The position numbers and the translations under genes were made by a program. Below the pieces are notes generated by a model. It was not told the DNA's origin. It ran no database searches and worked only from the letters and a program-made list of their open reading frames with translations. This document shows positions 1-11,027 of a stretch of DNA of 64,000 bases, in pieces (positions within the stretch are counted from its first letter, which is position 1; each line of letters starts with the position of its first letter). The stretch spans positions 1 through 64,000 of the forward strand of contig VTTJ01000008.1 in NCBI GenBank assembly GCA_008364785.1. Direction: 5' to 3'. Source of the stretch: Bacillus sp. BGMRC 2118. GTDB taxonomy: Bacteria > Bacillota > Bacilli > Bacillales > SA4.

Positions 1-105
1 GATATAATCATCTTCGACCTAAACTTCCGAAAATAAACATGTCTACCATTTTTAAGAACTACACTGGCACCACTCGAATTTTCTCTGTTGTATTTTAACT
101 ATAAA

Positions 106-1860
<1,755 letters not shown>

Positions 1861-1880
1861 TCACCTCATTATCAAATTAT

Positions 1881-1892
1881 GCAAGCGTTTGC
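1881..1892. promoter_or_regulatory. LacI/CcpA-type palindromic operator near nplT start
   Basis: GCAAGCGTTTGC lies about 27 bp upstream of the nplT start codon. In its flanks it matches the catabolite-responsive consensus closely. It could bind CcpA or the LacI-family regulator encoded at 7.3 kb. Confidence 0.6.
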
Positions 1893-2002
1893 TTTTATTT
1901 TATTAGGTTATTAGAACATAAATAGAAAGTCAATAAATAACAGATAGTGTGAATGTATTAAGGCAAGCTGGGTATTATAAAATCGAGTTTGATAAAAAGT
2001 TG

Positions 2003-2030
2003 TTGTCAAACAGAAAATAGAATGTATAAT
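2003..2030 (+). promoter_or_regulatory. SigA-type promoter of mdxE
   Basis: TTGTCA at 2003-2008 and TATAAT at 2025-2030 are separated by 16 bp. The start of transcription would be about 100 bp upstream of mdxE, with both operator-like sites downstream of it. Confidence 0.65.
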
Positions 2031-2048
2031 GAAAATGTAACTACTTAG

Positions 2049-2098
2049 TGCAATCGTTTTCATAAAATATTTTTTTACATATTAGTGCAAACGTTTGT
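2049..2098. promoter_or_regulatory. two direct-repeated operator-like sites in the mdxE leader
   Basis: TTAGTGCAATCGTTT (from 2045) and TTAGTGCAAACGTTT (from 2082) are repeated 37 bp apart. Their cores, at 2049-2062 and 2086-2098, resemble cre or MalR/MdxR operators. Both lie between the promoter and the mdxE ribosome binding site, so a bound repressor would act as a roadblock. Confidence 0.6.
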
Positions 2099-2142
2099 CA
2101 TAAAAAGTAGTGGTTTTTTCAAAAAGAGACGGAGGGGTCAAT

Positions 2143-3429
2143 ATGAAAAAGTTATTTTCTATTTTTATGATTATGATCCTTGCTTTTGGCGTTCTTGCAG
2201 CTTGTGGTCCTCAAGAGGAAGCTGAAGAACCAGCAAAAGGCGGAGACGATAATCAAGCAGCAACTGGTGAAATGCCAGAAAAGCCAGAGAAACTTATAGT
2301 TTGGGAAGACACTGATAAAGGTGTTGCACTTCAACCAGCTATTGATAGCTTCACAGAAGAATACGGTATCGAAGTAGAATTTAAAGAATTAGGTATGGCT
2401 GACGAAATTCGTGAGCAATTACCACTTGATGGTCCTGCAGGTACTGGTCCAGATGTAGTAACTCTTCCACATGACCAAATTGGTCAAAACGTTGTTTCAG
2501 GTCAAATTATTGAATTAAATGTAGATCAAGAAGTTCTTGATACATTTACTGAAGCTTCAGTTTCAGCACAAATGTTTGATGGGAAGCTTTATGGTCTGCC
2601 AAAGGCTACTGAAACTCCAATCTTTATTTATAACAAAGCATTAATGGAAAAAGCTCCTGAAACATTTGATGAGCTTTATGAATATTCAAAAGGTCTTGGG
2701 AAAGACCAATTCGGTTTCTTAGCATTATGGGATAACTTCTATTTCTCTTATGGAATCATGGGTGGAATGGGCGGTTATGTATTTAAAAACAATGATGGTG
2801 CACTAGATGCGAAAGACCTTGGTTTAAGTAACGAAGGTGCTATCGAAGGTGCTACTTATATTCAAAAGTGGTATAAAGATGTATTCCCTAAAGGAATTAT
2901 CGGTGAAAACGGTGGTTCAACGATGGACGGTCTATTCAACGAAGGTAAAGCTGCTTCTGTAATGAATGGTCCATGGGCTTTCCAAAGTATGAAGGACGCT
3001 GGAATTGATTACGGTGCAGCTCCACTTCCAAAGTTACCAAACGGTGAATATCCACAAACATTCATGGGAGTTAAAGGATGGCATGTAACGTCTTATTCTA
3101 AGCACCCAGAATGGTCAACTAAGCTAGTTGAATGGTTAACAAACTATGATAACGCTAAGACGCGTTTCGAACAAACTGCTGAGATCCCACCAGTTAAGAA
3201 ATTAATTGAAGATCCAGTTATTGCTGAAAACGAAGGAGCAAAGGCTGTCGCTGTTCAATCTGAACGTGCTGTTCCAATGCCGAACATTCCAGAAATGGGA
3301 GAAGTTTGGGGACCAATGGCTACTGCACTTCAAACAGTTGCAAACCAAAAGGCAGAGCCTAAAGCTGCTTTAGAAGAAGCTGTTAAAACAATTAATACGA
3401 ACATTGAAGCAAACCACAGCAATAAATAA
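2143..3429 (+). CDS. mdxE: maltodextrin-binding lipoprotein of an ABC transporter
   Basis: Extracellular solute-binding protein of 428 residues (MalE/MdxE family) that delivers maltose and maltodextrins to the permeases encoded next. The N-terminus has a lysine-containing start, a hydrophobic core and the lipobox LAAC, so it should be lipid-anchored on the outer face of the membrane. Start: ATG at 2143, placed by GGAGGGG at 2131-2137. An upstream in-frame GTG at 2110 lacks a ribosome binding site. It is first in an operon with the two permeases and a tethered amylase. A strong hairpin follows the stop and probably raises its expression relative to the permeases. Confidence 0.92.
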   Translation: MKKLFSIFMIMILAFGVLAACGPQEEAEEPAKGGDDNQAATGEMPEKPEKLIVWEDTDKGVALQPAIDSFTEEYGIEVEFKELGMADEIREQLPLDGPAGTGPDVVTLPHDQIGQNVVSGQIIELNVDQEVLDTFTEASVSAQMFDGKLYGLPKATETPIFIYNKALMEKAPETFDELYEYSKGLGKDQFGFLALWDNFYFSYGIMGGMGGYVFKNNDGALDAKDLGLSNEGAIEGATYIQKWYKDVFPKGIIGENGGSTMDGLFNEGKAASVMNGPWAFQSMKDAGIDYGAAPLPKLPNGEYPQTFMGVKGWHVTSYSKHPEWSTKLVEWLTNYDNAKTRFEQTAEIPPVKKLIEDPVIAENEGAKAVAVQSERAVPMPNIPEMGEVWGPMATALQTVANQKAEPKAALEEAVKTINTNIEANHSNK

Positions 3430-3442
3430 GTCACAATAAAAA

Positions 3443-3494
3443 ACGATAGCGGTACTTTCCTCAGAGGAAGGTACTGCTACTCGCTTTTTATCGT
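3443..3494 (+). terminator. intercistronic stem-loop between mdxE and mdxF
   Basis: AGCGGTAC (3448-3455) pairs with GTACTGCT (3471-3478, one G-U) around an inner TTCCT/AGGAA stem, and a short T-rich stretch follows. This is probably partial termination or 3'-end protection of the mdxE message. Confidence 0.6.
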
Positions 3495-3567
3495 ATAAAA
3501 TACAGAAAATGTCCTTGCTTACCATATTTTTAGTGAGTGTGTAATAGAAAGGGGATACCATTTCATT

Positions 3568-4857
3568 ATGGAACCGACTCTTGAATCATATCAATCAAAC
3601 CATAGAAAAACTGCAACAGCCTTATCCATCATTCCAGGATTAGGGCAGTTATATAATCGTCAAACTTTAAAAGGAATTACATTCCTGGTTTTGACTCTTG
3701 CTTTTATTGTTGCGTTTAAGGACATCTTAAACTTGGGTTTATGGGGATTAGTTACTCTTGGGGAAAAACTTCCACGAGATAACTCTATCTTCCTTCTCAT
3801 ATATGGTATCCTTGCACTAATCGTCTTAGTATTAGGTATTGGATTCTATATATTTAACTTGAGAGATGCTTATAAGAATGGGCAAAAACGTGACTTAGGC
3901 TTCAAACTGCCAACATTACGTGAGCAATATCGAAATCTTGTTGATGTAGGTTTCCCTTACTTAATTATTTCTCCAGGATTATTATTGTTAATATTCGTCG
4001 TCATTTTCCCCATTATATTCTTAGTCCTTCTAGCCTTTACGAACTATGATTTATATCATTCCCCTCCAGCTAAATTAGTGGATTGGATTGGAATACAGAA
4101 CTTTATTGATATTTTTAGATTAGAACTTTGGAGAAAGACATTCATTAGCGTTTTAGCCTGGACATTAATTTGGACCTTCGGGGCAACTACACTTCAAGTT
4201 GGTCTAGGTATTTTCCTTGCAATCCTAGTAAACCAAAAGGATTTAAAAGGAAAGGCGATTATTCGTACAATATTTATTTTACCTTGGGCTGTTCCAGCAT
4301 TCGTATCCATTCTTGTATTCTCCGGAATGTTTAATGAATCCTTTGGAGCTATTAATCGAGACATACTTGAGCCATTAGGGATCGGTCCAATACCATGGAT
4401 GACAGAAGTTTGGTGGACACGCTTAGCATTAATTTTAATCCAGTCTTGGCTCGGTTTCCCATTCATCTTTGCTATGGTAACCGGTGTTCTTCAATCTATT
4501 CCTAATGAATTATACGAAGCAGCAACAGTGGATGGAGCTTCAAAATGGCAGCAATTCAAGAATATAACGTTACCATTGGTTCTGTTCGCTACTGCACCGA
4601 TCATGATTACGCAATACACGTTTAACTTTAATAACTTTAATGTAATTTTCCTATTTAACGGTGGTGGTCCTGCCGTTTCAGGTCAAAATGCAGGTGGTAC
4701 AGATATCTTAATCTCATGGATTTATAACTTAACCATGACATCACTGCAATACAGTAAAGCTGCCGCTATTACATTGTTGCTGTCTGTACTTGTAATTACA
4801 GTGGCTATCTGGCAGTTTAAACGTTCAAAATCATTCCAAGAAGAGGATATGATGTAA
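3568..4857 (+). CDS. mdxF: maltodextrin ABC transporter permease MdxF
   Basis: Inner-membrane permease subunit of 429 residues. The first 40 residues are a TM2-like segment (IPGLGQLYN), typical of Firmicutes MalF homologues. The MalF-type core follows, with a long extracytoplasmic region and the EAA loop that contacts the ATPase (YEAATVDGASKWQQF). It pairs with MdxG and takes substrate from MdxE. The start ATG has AAAGGGG about 13 bp upstream, a slightly long spacing. No ATPase gene is in the cluster, so a shared MsmX-type ATPase is inferred. Confidence 0.92.
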   Translation: MEPTLESYQSNHRKTATALSIIPGLGQLYNRQTLKGITFLVLTLAFIVAFKDILNLGLWGLVTLGEKLPRDNSIFLLIYGILALIVLVLGIGFYIFNLRDAYKNGQKRDLGFKLPTLREQYRNLVDVGFPYLIISPGLLLLIFVVIFPIIFLVLLAFTNYDLYHSPPAKLVDWIGIQNFIDIFRLELWRKTFISVLAWTLIWTFGATTLQVGLGIFLAILVNQKDLKGKAIIRTIFILPWAVPAFVSILVFSGMFNESFGAINRDILEPLGIGPIPWMTEVWWTRLALILIQSWLGFPFIFAMVTGVLQSIPNELYEAATVDGASKWQQFKNITLPLVLFATAPIMITQYTFNFNNFNVIFLFNGGGPAVSGQNAGGTDILISWIYNLTMTSLQYSKAAAITLLLSVLVITVAIWQFKRSKSFQEEDMM

Positions 4858-4858
4858 T

Positions 4859-5701
4859 ATGACTAGTAAACAAGCAAATATTGTTCGATTGACCCTATCG
4901 TATTTAGTTGTTCTTATAATGGCAACTGTCATTTTATACCCAATCGTTTGGATTATCGGTTCATCTTTTAATCCAGGTAACAGTTTATCTGGATCAAGTA
5001 TTATTCCTAAGAATGCAACGCTGGATCATTATAAATATTTATTCGATCCAGAGCAAAGTGACTATCTAATTTGGTATTGGAATTCTGTTAAGATCTCATT
5101 TTTAACCATGATTTTCTCGGTTATCTTAATTAGTTTAACGGCTTATTCATTCTCAAGATATCGTTTTATTGGAAGAAAGAATGGACTACTAACATTCCTA
5201 GTCCTTCAAATGATTCCAAACTTTGCAGCGCTGATTGCAATATTTGTACTTGCATTAGTTACAAAATTGTTAGATACTCATCTTGCATTAATCTTAATTT
5301 ACGTCGGTGGTGCGATCCCGATGAACACCTGGTTAATGAAGGGGTATTTAGATACAATTCCAAAAGAGCTTGATGAATCCGCTCGTATGGATGGAGCAGG
5401 ACACTTCCGTATTTTCTGGCAAATCGTTATGCCGTTAGCGAAGCCAATTATCTCAGTCGTGGCGCTATTTACATTTACTGCACCGTTTGCAGATTTTATC
5501 TTGGCTCGTATCATCTTAAGAAGTGAAGAAAACTTTACCCTTGCAGTAGGATTATACGATCTTATTAGTAACCAGTTTGGTAATGAATTTACGAAGTTTG
5601 CTGCTGGATCAGTATTGATAGCAATTCCGATTGCGATTCTTTTCTTATCATTCCAGAAGTACTTTGTATCAGGACTAACTGCAGGTGGAACGAAAGGTTA
5701 A
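4859..5701 (+). CDS. mdxG: maltodextrin ABC transporter permease MdxG
   Basis: Second permease subunit of 280 residues with about six membrane segments and the EAA loop (LDESARMDGAGHFRIFW). It starts two bases after the mdxF stop, so the two are translationally coupled. MalG-family length and motifs are normal. Its 3' end lies just upstream of the ribosome binding site for the downstream amylase gene. Confidence 0.92.
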   Translation: MTSKQANIVRLTLSYLVVLIMATVILYPIVWIIGSSFNPGNSLSGSSIIPKNATLDHYKYLFDPEQSDYLIWYWNSVKISFLTMIFSVILISLTAYSFSRYRFIGRKNGLLTFLVLQMIPNFAALIAIFVLALVTKLLDTHLALILIYVGGAIPMNTWLMKGYLDTIPKELDESARMDGAGHFRIFWQIVMPLAKPIISVVALFTFTAPFADFILARIILRSEENFTLAVGLYDLISNQFGNEFTKFAAGSVLIAIPIAILFLSFQKYFVSGLTAGGTKG

Positions 5702-5729
5702 TAGAAAATGGTTAGAGGAGGAACGGAGA

Positions 5730-7262
5730 TTGAGCAGAAAGATTATTCTATTGCTTATCCCGTTTCTTCTTTTTTACGGCTTACATACACAAGCTGATGA
5801 AAAAGAAGAACAGAGCTGGCAAGATGAAATGATTTATTTTATAATGATTGACCGTTTTAGCAATGGAGATACATCAAATGACTATGAAGTAAATCCTAAT
5901 GACCCATCTGCCTATCATGGTGGAGATTTTAAAGGGATTATCAATCAATTAGATTATATTGATGAAATGGGATTCACGGCCATTTGGTTAACACCTATTG
6001 TAAAAAATGAAGAAAAAGGCTATCACGGCTACTGGACTGAAGACTTTTATGATGTGGAGGAGCATTTCGGTACGCTAGAGGAATTTAAAACACTGGTCGA
6101 TGAAGCACATAAACGTGATATCAAGGTCATTCTAGACTTAGTCGTAAATCATACGGGATACAAGCACCCATGGTTAGTAGAAACAGATAAGCAAGATTGG
6201 TTTCATGAGCGTAAAGATATTTCCAACTGGGAAGACCAAGACGATGTTGAAAATGGTCAACTAGCAGGACTACCTGATTTGGCACAAGAAAATCCAGAGG
6301 TTGAAAAATACCTTCTTGATATGGCAAAATGGTGGATTACGGAAACAGACATTGATGGCTATCGTTTAGATACAGTAAAACACGTACCAAAGCCATTTTG
6401 GGAAAAGTTTTCAAAGGAAGTAAACAGTGTGAAGGAAGACTTCTTCTTACTTGGAGAGGTTTGGCACAATGACCCACGGTATGTTGCATCATATGGTGAA
6501 ACAGGGATTGACGCATTTGTAGATTATCCTCTATTTGAAAAGCTGGTTGATACATTCAAGGAACCAGATAAGCGTCTCGACTGGTTACTTCAAATTTGGC
6601 TAAGAAATCAGTCTTTCTATGAAAACCCTTACCTATTAGGTACATTCCTGGATAATCATGATAACGTCCGCTTTACGAGGGAAATTATCCAAGAAAGACA
6701 AAATCCTGAGACACGGTTAAAGTTAGCACTTACGTATCTTTACGGAGCTCCTGGCATTCCAATTGTCTACTACGGTACAGAAATAGCGCTAGATGGTGGT
6801 AATGATCCAGACAACCGCAGAATGATGAGCTTCCGTGCAGATAAAGTAATTATTGATTATATCGCTAAATTAGCAGATATTCGTAAACAATACCCTTCAC
6901 TTCAAAAGGGTGATTTTGAGCTGTTATTTGAAGAAAAAGGGATGGCTGTGTTCAAAAGAACGTACAAAGATGACATTACAATTCTAGCTATTAACAACTC
7001 ATCATCAACGATGACAGCTACTATACCATCCGATAAAATAGGTGATGGGAAAGAGTTGAGAGCACTATTAAATGATGAGCTGATTAGAACTTCTAAAGGC
7101 TCATTCAATATTTCTATGGATCGAGAAACATCAAATATCTTTGAAGTACATGAGAAAACAGGACTTAACTGGAAGTTTATCGGTGCAATGATAGGAGTTT
7201 GGGTTGTATTTGGATTATTTATTATCTATATAAAGAGACGTTCAAAAGCACAAAAAAATTAA
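5730..7262 (+). CDS. membrane-tethered extracellular alpha-amylase (GH13)
   Basis: Predicted to hydrolyse maltodextrins outside the membrane and feed oligosaccharides to MdxE. Start: TTG at 5730, eight bases after AGAGGAGG (5714-5721). An ATG at 5685 inside mdxG lacks a site. From this start the protein has 510 residues: a signal peptide ending near HTQA, a GH13 domain with DLVVNH, GYRLDTVKH (nucleophile D214), GEVWH (acid/base E243) and LDNHD (D311), a small beta domain, and a single C-terminal membrane helix followed by KRR. This layout tethers the enzyme to the outer face of the membrane. Exact product specificity cannot be assigned. Confidence 0.88.
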   Translation: MSRKIILLLIPFLLFYGLHTQADEKEEQSWQDEMIYFIMIDRFSNGDTSNDYEVNPNDPSAYHGGDFKGIINQLDYIDEMGFTAIWLTPIVKNEEKGYHGYWTEDFYDVEEHFGTLEEFKTLVDEAHKRDIKVILDLVVNHTGYKHPWLVETDKQDWFHERKDISNWEDQDDVENGQLAGLPDLAQENPEVEKYLLDMAKWWITETDIDGYRLDTVKHVPKPFWEKFSKEVNSVKEDFFLLGEVWHNDPRYVASYGETGIDAFVDYPLFEKLVDTFKEPDKRLDWLLQIWLRNQSFYENPYLLGTFLDNHDNVRFTREIIQERQNPETRLKLALTYLYGAPGIPIVYYGTEIALDGGNDPDNRRMMSFRADKVIIDYIAKLADIRKQYPSLQKGDFELLFEEKGMAVFKRTYKDDITILAINNSSSTMTATIPSDKIGDGKELRALLNDELIRTSKGSFNISMDRETSNIFEVHEKTGLNWKFIGAMIGVWVVFGLFIIYIKRRSKAQKN

Positions 7263-7348
7263 TCTAGAATTGGAAACAAACGGGCACATACAAATACTCT
7301 AAAAAATTATAAAATAGTATGTAAAGACTTGGGAGAGGAAGACTTACA

Positions 7349-8389
7349 ATGGCGGTTACCATAAAAGATGTTGCGAAGCTGGCTAACGTTGCACCGTCCA
7401 CCGTTTCGAGAGTAATTGCAGATAGTCCTAGAATTAGTAAGCAAACAAAGGAACGGGTAAGGGAAGCAATGAAGGAATTAGGGTATCATCCTAATTTTAA
7501 TGCCCGCAGCTTAGCAAACCAGGCCACTAAAGCAATTGGTTTAATTATGCCAAGTTCAGCGAATAAAGTGTTTCAAAATCCATTCTTCCCTGAGGTATTA
7601 AGAGGGATTAGTACATTTGCCCACGAAAAAGATTATGCACTTTATATGTCTACTGGTGAAACAGAGGAAGAAATCTTTCAAGATGTCATGAAGATGGTTC
7701 AAGGTAAGAGGGTAGATGGAATCGTCCTTTTATCATCTAAAGTGGATGATGAAATCATTGATTATTTACAAGATAGAGAGTTTCCCTTCACGTTAATTGG
7801 AAAACCATTTAAAGAAGCAGAATCTATCACTCATGTTGATAATGATAACTATAAGGCTGCCAAAGAAGTGACGGAATACTTAATTGGTTTAGGGCATGAC
7901 CGTATTGGTTTCGTCGGAGGTAATTCGCAGTTAGTCGTTACGTTAGACAGATTACTCGGTTATGAAAAAGCTCTATCCAATTCAGGTATAGACTATCGTG
8001 ATGAGTACATTATTCATGAGGAATTCTTGCAAGAAGGTGGGCAAGAAGCGGTTAAAGAGCTGCTTGCCTTGGCAGAACCTCCAAGTGCTTTAGTTGTTGC
8101 AGACGACCTTATGGCATGGGGAGTATTAAATACGCTTGATGAGATGGGATTAAATGTCCCGACAGATATGTCTGTTATTAGCTTTAATAACTTAATGTTA
8201 TCGGAAGTTTCTAAGCCTCCATTGACATCTGTAGATATTAAAATTTTTGAGTTAGGCTGCATGGCGTGCAAATGTTTAATAGAAAAGGTAGAAAATCCTA
8301 CAGAACATGTAAAACGTATTATCGTACCTCATCAAATTATGAAGAGACAATCATGTCACCAGAAAGCATTACAATTAGAGGAGGCTTAA
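7349..8389 (+). CDS. mdxR: LacI-family regulator of the maltodextrin locus
   Basis: LacI/GalR repressor of 346 residues. An N-terminal helix-turn-helix covers residues 4-50 (TIKDVAKLANVAPSTVSRV), followed by a periplasmic-binding-protein-like sugar domain. It lies at the end of the maltodextrin operon and resembles MalR/MdxR. The inferred targets are the GCAAnCGTTTGC-like palindromes between nplT and mdxE. Start: ATG at 7349 after GGGAGAGGAAG. The gene's own terminator is formed by its last codons. Confidence 0.85.
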   Translation: MAVTIKDVAKLANVAPSTVSRVIADSPRISKQTKERVREAMKELGYHPNFNARSLANQATKAIGLIMPSSANKVFQNPFFPEVLRGISTFAHEKDYALYMSTGETEEEIFQDVMKMVQGKRVDGIVLLSSKVDDEIIDYLQDREFPFTLIGKPFKEAESITHVDNDNYKAAKEVTEYLIGLGHDRIGFVGGNSQLVVTLDRLLGYEKALSNSGIDYRDEYIIHEEFLQEGGQEAVKELLALAEPPSALVVADDLMAWGVLNTLDEMGLNVPTDMSVISFNNLMLSEVSKPPLTSVDIKIFELGCMACKCLIEKVENPTEHVKRIIVPHQIMKRQSCHQKALQLEEA

Positions 8390-8406
8390 ATGCCTCCTCT
8401 TTTTTT
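8377..8406 (+). terminator. mdxR terminator built from the last codons
   Basis: AGAGGAGGC (8377-8385) and GCCTCCTCT (8392-8400) form a perfect 9-bp stem followed by six T. The left arm is coding sequence and the stop codon sits in the loop. Confidence 0.9.
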
Positions 8407-9270
8407 CTACCCATTGATCACAGTACCACCATTAATATGCAGCATTTGACCTGTCATATAAGATGACTCATTGCTTGCTAAATAGACATAAGCAGGTGCT
8501 AGCTCATAAGGCTGTCCAGGTCTCTTCATAGGACTGTTGGATCCGAATGTTGCTACTTCCTCACTTGTGAACGTAGAAGGAATGAGCGGCGTCCAGATGG
8601 GACCTGGAGCTACACCGTTAACTCGTATTCCCTGACCGACTAATTGCTTCGATAATGAGCGTGTGAAGGAGACAATGGCTCCTTTCGTCGAAGAATAATC
8701 CACGAGTTTCTCATTTCCTTGATAGGCAGTAATAGAAGCCGTATTGATAATTGAGCTGCCACTCTTCAAATGTGGCAATGCTGCTTTAGTTAGATAAAAG
8801 AAAGAATAGACATTTGTTTGGAATGTCTTATGAAGTTGTTCAGCACTGATATCGATGATTGAATTTTGAGGATGCTGTTCTGCTGCATTATTCACGAGAA
8901 TATCAATTCGAGAAAATGTATTCATCGTTTCTACGATCACTTCATTGCAAAATTGCTCCTCTCCAATATCACCAGCAAGCAATAAGCATTTTACTCCTTC
9001 GGCAAGTATCAGGTTCTCCGTATCCTTGGCATCTTCATGTTCATCTAAATAGACAATGACAACATGTGCACCTTCCTTGGCAAAATACAGGGAAACTGCT
9101 TTTCCAATCCCACTATCTCCACCTGTAATAATGGCTACTTTACCTTCGAGTTTCCCACTTCCTTTATAATTTGTGTCTATAGATACAGGTTCAGGCTTCA
9201 TGAGGGACTGGATACCAGGTTGCTGGTTTTGATGCTGAGGAGGTAATGTTTGTTTTTTTTGTTTATCCAT
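8407..9270 (-). CDS. short-chain dehydrogenase, YdaD/YhxC-type
   Basis: NAD(P)-dependent oxidoreductase of 287 residues. The glycine motif is GGDSGIG, then NNAAEQ, a catalytic Ser in NTASI and YSSTK with the catalytic Tyr and Lys. The first 40 residues (proline- and glutamine-rich, LMKPEP) are the extension usual in the stress-related YdaD/YhxC/YhdF group. Start: ATG at 9270, with AAAGGAGA upstream. A longer frame to 9357 has no ribosome binding site and crosses an inverted repeat. The substrate is unknown. It converges with mdxR. Confidence 0.85.
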   Translation of the reverse strand: MDKQKKQTLPPQHQNQQPGIQSLMKPEPVSIDTNYKGSGKLEGKVAIITGGDSGIGKAVSLYFAKEGAHVVIVYLDEHEDAKDTENLILAEGVKCLLLAGDIGEEQFCNEVIVETMNTFSRIDILVNNAAEQHPQNSIIDISAEQLHKTFQTNVYSFFYLTKAALPHLKSGSSIINTASITAYQGNEKLVDYSSTKGAIVSFTRSLSKQLVGQGIRVNGVAPGPIWTPLIPSTFTSEEVATFGSNSPMKRPGQPYELAPAYVYLASNESSYMTGQMLHINGGTVING

Positions 9271-9285
9271 ACTTGTCTCCTTTCC

Positions 9286-9303
9286 CATACTAAAACTAGT
9301 ATG
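9286..9303. repeat. inverted repeat just upstream of the SDR ribosome binding site
   Basis: CATACTA-AAAC-TAGTATG is a 7-bp perfect inverted repeat with a 4-bp centre. It directly precedes the Shine-Dalgarno of the minus-strand SDR gene. It may be an operator or a 5'-UTR hairpin. Confidence 0.5.
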
Positions 9304-9341
9304 TGAATATAGAAGAAAAGTATGAAAGAATCTGCAAATAT

Positions 9342-9367
9342 AAAAAACAAGGCACAACTGGCCTTGT
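9342..9367 (-). terminator. terminator after yajQ
   Basis: ACAAGGC (9347-9353) pairs with GCCTTGT (9361-9367). On the minus strand the stem is followed by a T tract. Confidence 0.85.
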
Positions 9368-9374
9368 CTTACGT

Positions 9375-9866
9375 TTAACGATAGTTAATGAACTGAACTT
9401 CTATTGGTAAATCAGCGTTTCGAATGGCTGCAATAATGCCTTGCAGATCATCTCTGTTTTTTCCTGTAACACGAATTTGGTCATCTTGAATTTGACTCTT
9501 TACCTTCAGACCGGAGTTTTTAATAATGGTGTTAATTTTTTTTGCATTTTCTTTATCAATACCTTGAACAAGTTTTGCACGTTGACGTACTGTTCCTCCT
9601 GAAGCATTTTCCAGTTTTCCGTAATCAAGATTCTTAATCGGCACACCACGTTTAATCAGCTTTGAAATGAGTACATCTTTTAGCTGTTCCATCTTGTAAT
9701 CGTCATCTGAAACTAAAACAATTTCTTCTTTTTCCAATGAAATATCACTTTTACTTCCTTTAAAGTCATACCTAGTTTGGATTTCCTTTAATGCAATACT
9801 GATTGCGTTCGTTACTTCCGGTAATTCCACCTTTGAAACAATATCAAATGAGCTTTCCTTTGACAT
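9375..9866 (-). CDS. YajQ-family nucleotide-binding protein
   Basis: Soluble 163-residue protein of the YajQ (DUF520) family. The N-terminus [14 protein letters not shown] and the internal [12 protein letters not shown] are hallmarks. E. coli YajQ binds nucleotides and some homologues bind cyclic di-GMP, but the role in Bacillus is not settled. Start: ATG at 9866 after GGAGGT. A start five codons upstream would overlap the ribosome binding site. It is a single gene with its own terminator. Confidence 0.9.
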   Translation of the reverse strand: MSKESSFDIVSKVELPEVTNAISIALKEIQTRYDFKGSKSDISLEKEEIVLVSDDDYKMEQLKDVLISKLIKRGVPIKNLDYGKLENASGGTVRQRAKLVQGIDKENAKKINTIIKNSGLKVKSQIQDDQIRVTGKNRDDLQGIIAAIRNADLPIEVQFINYR

Positions 9867-10035
9867 AACATTTACCTCCAATAAAAACTATACTTTTACT
9901 CATTGTACAAAATTATTTCATGCATATACAAATGTTGTGTGATTTTTTTGGCACATCTATGAAAATTAAGTGATATAATGATTCGAAATGGAAAGAATGA
10001 TAGAGAGTAACAGTGAAAGAGGGTAGACATACATA

Positions 10036-10893
10036 ATGATTGAAGCAGGTAAAGTGCAAACACTACAAGTATATAGAAAAGTAGATTTCGGATATTATGT
10101 GAGTGATGAAGTAGAAGAGGTGTTATTACCTAAAAAAGAGATAATAGGCGAGATTCAATTAGATCAAGAAGTTGATGTATTCATTTATCACGATCATGAA
10201 GGTAGATGGATTTCAACGATGAAAACACCAATTATCACAATTGATTCATATGAATGGGTCGATGTAGTGGGTGTTAACCCGGGTCTTGGTGTATTTATTA
10301 ACATTGGTATATCAAAGGATATATTAATTTCATCTGATGACTTGCCATTATTTGTAGAAGTATGGCCGGAAGTAGGAGACAAGCTATATTGTTCTTTAAA
10401 ATGTGATAAAAATGGTCGTTTACTAGGTAAGCTTGCTCCAGATCCAGTTATGAAGGAGATGGCAACACAAGCGACGAGATCAACTTATAACAAGAATCTA
10501 AAGGGCAGAATTTACCGAACTGTAAAGGTAGGATCATATATTTTTACCGAGGAAGGCTATATAGGATTTATTCATGAATCACAGCGTCGACAAGAACCAC
10601 GCTTAGGTGAAGAAATTGAAGCGAGAGTCATTGATGTAAAAGAAGATGGAACAGTCAATGCTTCACTGTTGCCGAGAGGACATGAAGGCATGGACCAAGA
10701 CTCTCAAGTAGTTTATGAATATATGGAGAGTAGAGGAGGAGCAATGCCCTATTGGGATAAGAGTGCTCCAGAAGATATACAAGAGCGATTTGATATGAGT
10801 AAGGCTGCATTTAAACGTGCCTTAGGTAAACTGATGAAAGAAGGGAAGATATACCAGGAAGAAGGCTGGACATATTTCTCTTCTCGAAAATAA
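10036..10893 (+). CDS. cvfB: S1-domain RNA-binding protein CvfB (YitL)
   Basis: Protein of 285 residues with several S1-like OB folds (roughly 1-210) and a C-terminal winged helix (about 225-285, FDMSKAAFKRALGKLMKEG). This is the layout of Staphylococcus aureus CvfB and B. subtilis YitL. Family members bind RNA and affect virulence or regulatory gene expression. An extended -10 (TGATATAAT) lies upstream near 9970-9980, and GAAAGAGGG precedes the ATG by more than the usual distance. It is monocistronic, with a terminator at its end. Confidence 0.88.
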   Translation: MIEAGKVQTLQVYRKVDFGYYVSDEVEEVLLPKKEIIGEIQLDQEVDVFIYHDHEGRWISTMKTPIITIDSYEWVDVVGVNPGLGVFINIGISKDILISSDDLPLFVEVWPEVGDKLYCSLKCDKNGRLLGKLAPDPVMKEMATQATRSTYNKNLKGRIYRTVKVGSYIFTEEGYIGFIHESQRRQEPRLGEEIEARVIDVKEDGTVNASLLPRGHEGMDQDSQVVYEYMESRGGAMPYWDKSAPEDIQERFDMSKAAFKRALGKLMKEGKIYQEEGWTYFSSRK

Positions 10894-10903
10894 ACATGAG
10901 ATG

Positions 10904-10933
10904 AAAGGCTGCATAAGAGATGCAGCCTTTTTT
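10904..10933 (+). terminator. cvfB terminator
   Basis: AAAGGCTGCAT (10904-10914) pairs with ATGCAGCCTTT (10920-10930), followed by T residues. Confidence 0.9.
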
Positions 10934-11027
10934 AGTTTGGTTGTAAATTAAGGGGGGGAATTTTATATTATGGATGTGTTAACGTACAGTGTCGAAATTT
11001 AGCAGGGCTGATGAAATTGAAGGATGG

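Noticed and set aside
1..105. partial minus-strand gene downstream of nplT
   Set aside because: A short open stretch is present (SGASVVLKNGRHVYFRK-like), but there is no start with a ribosome binding site and the window edge cuts it off, so it cannot be supported.
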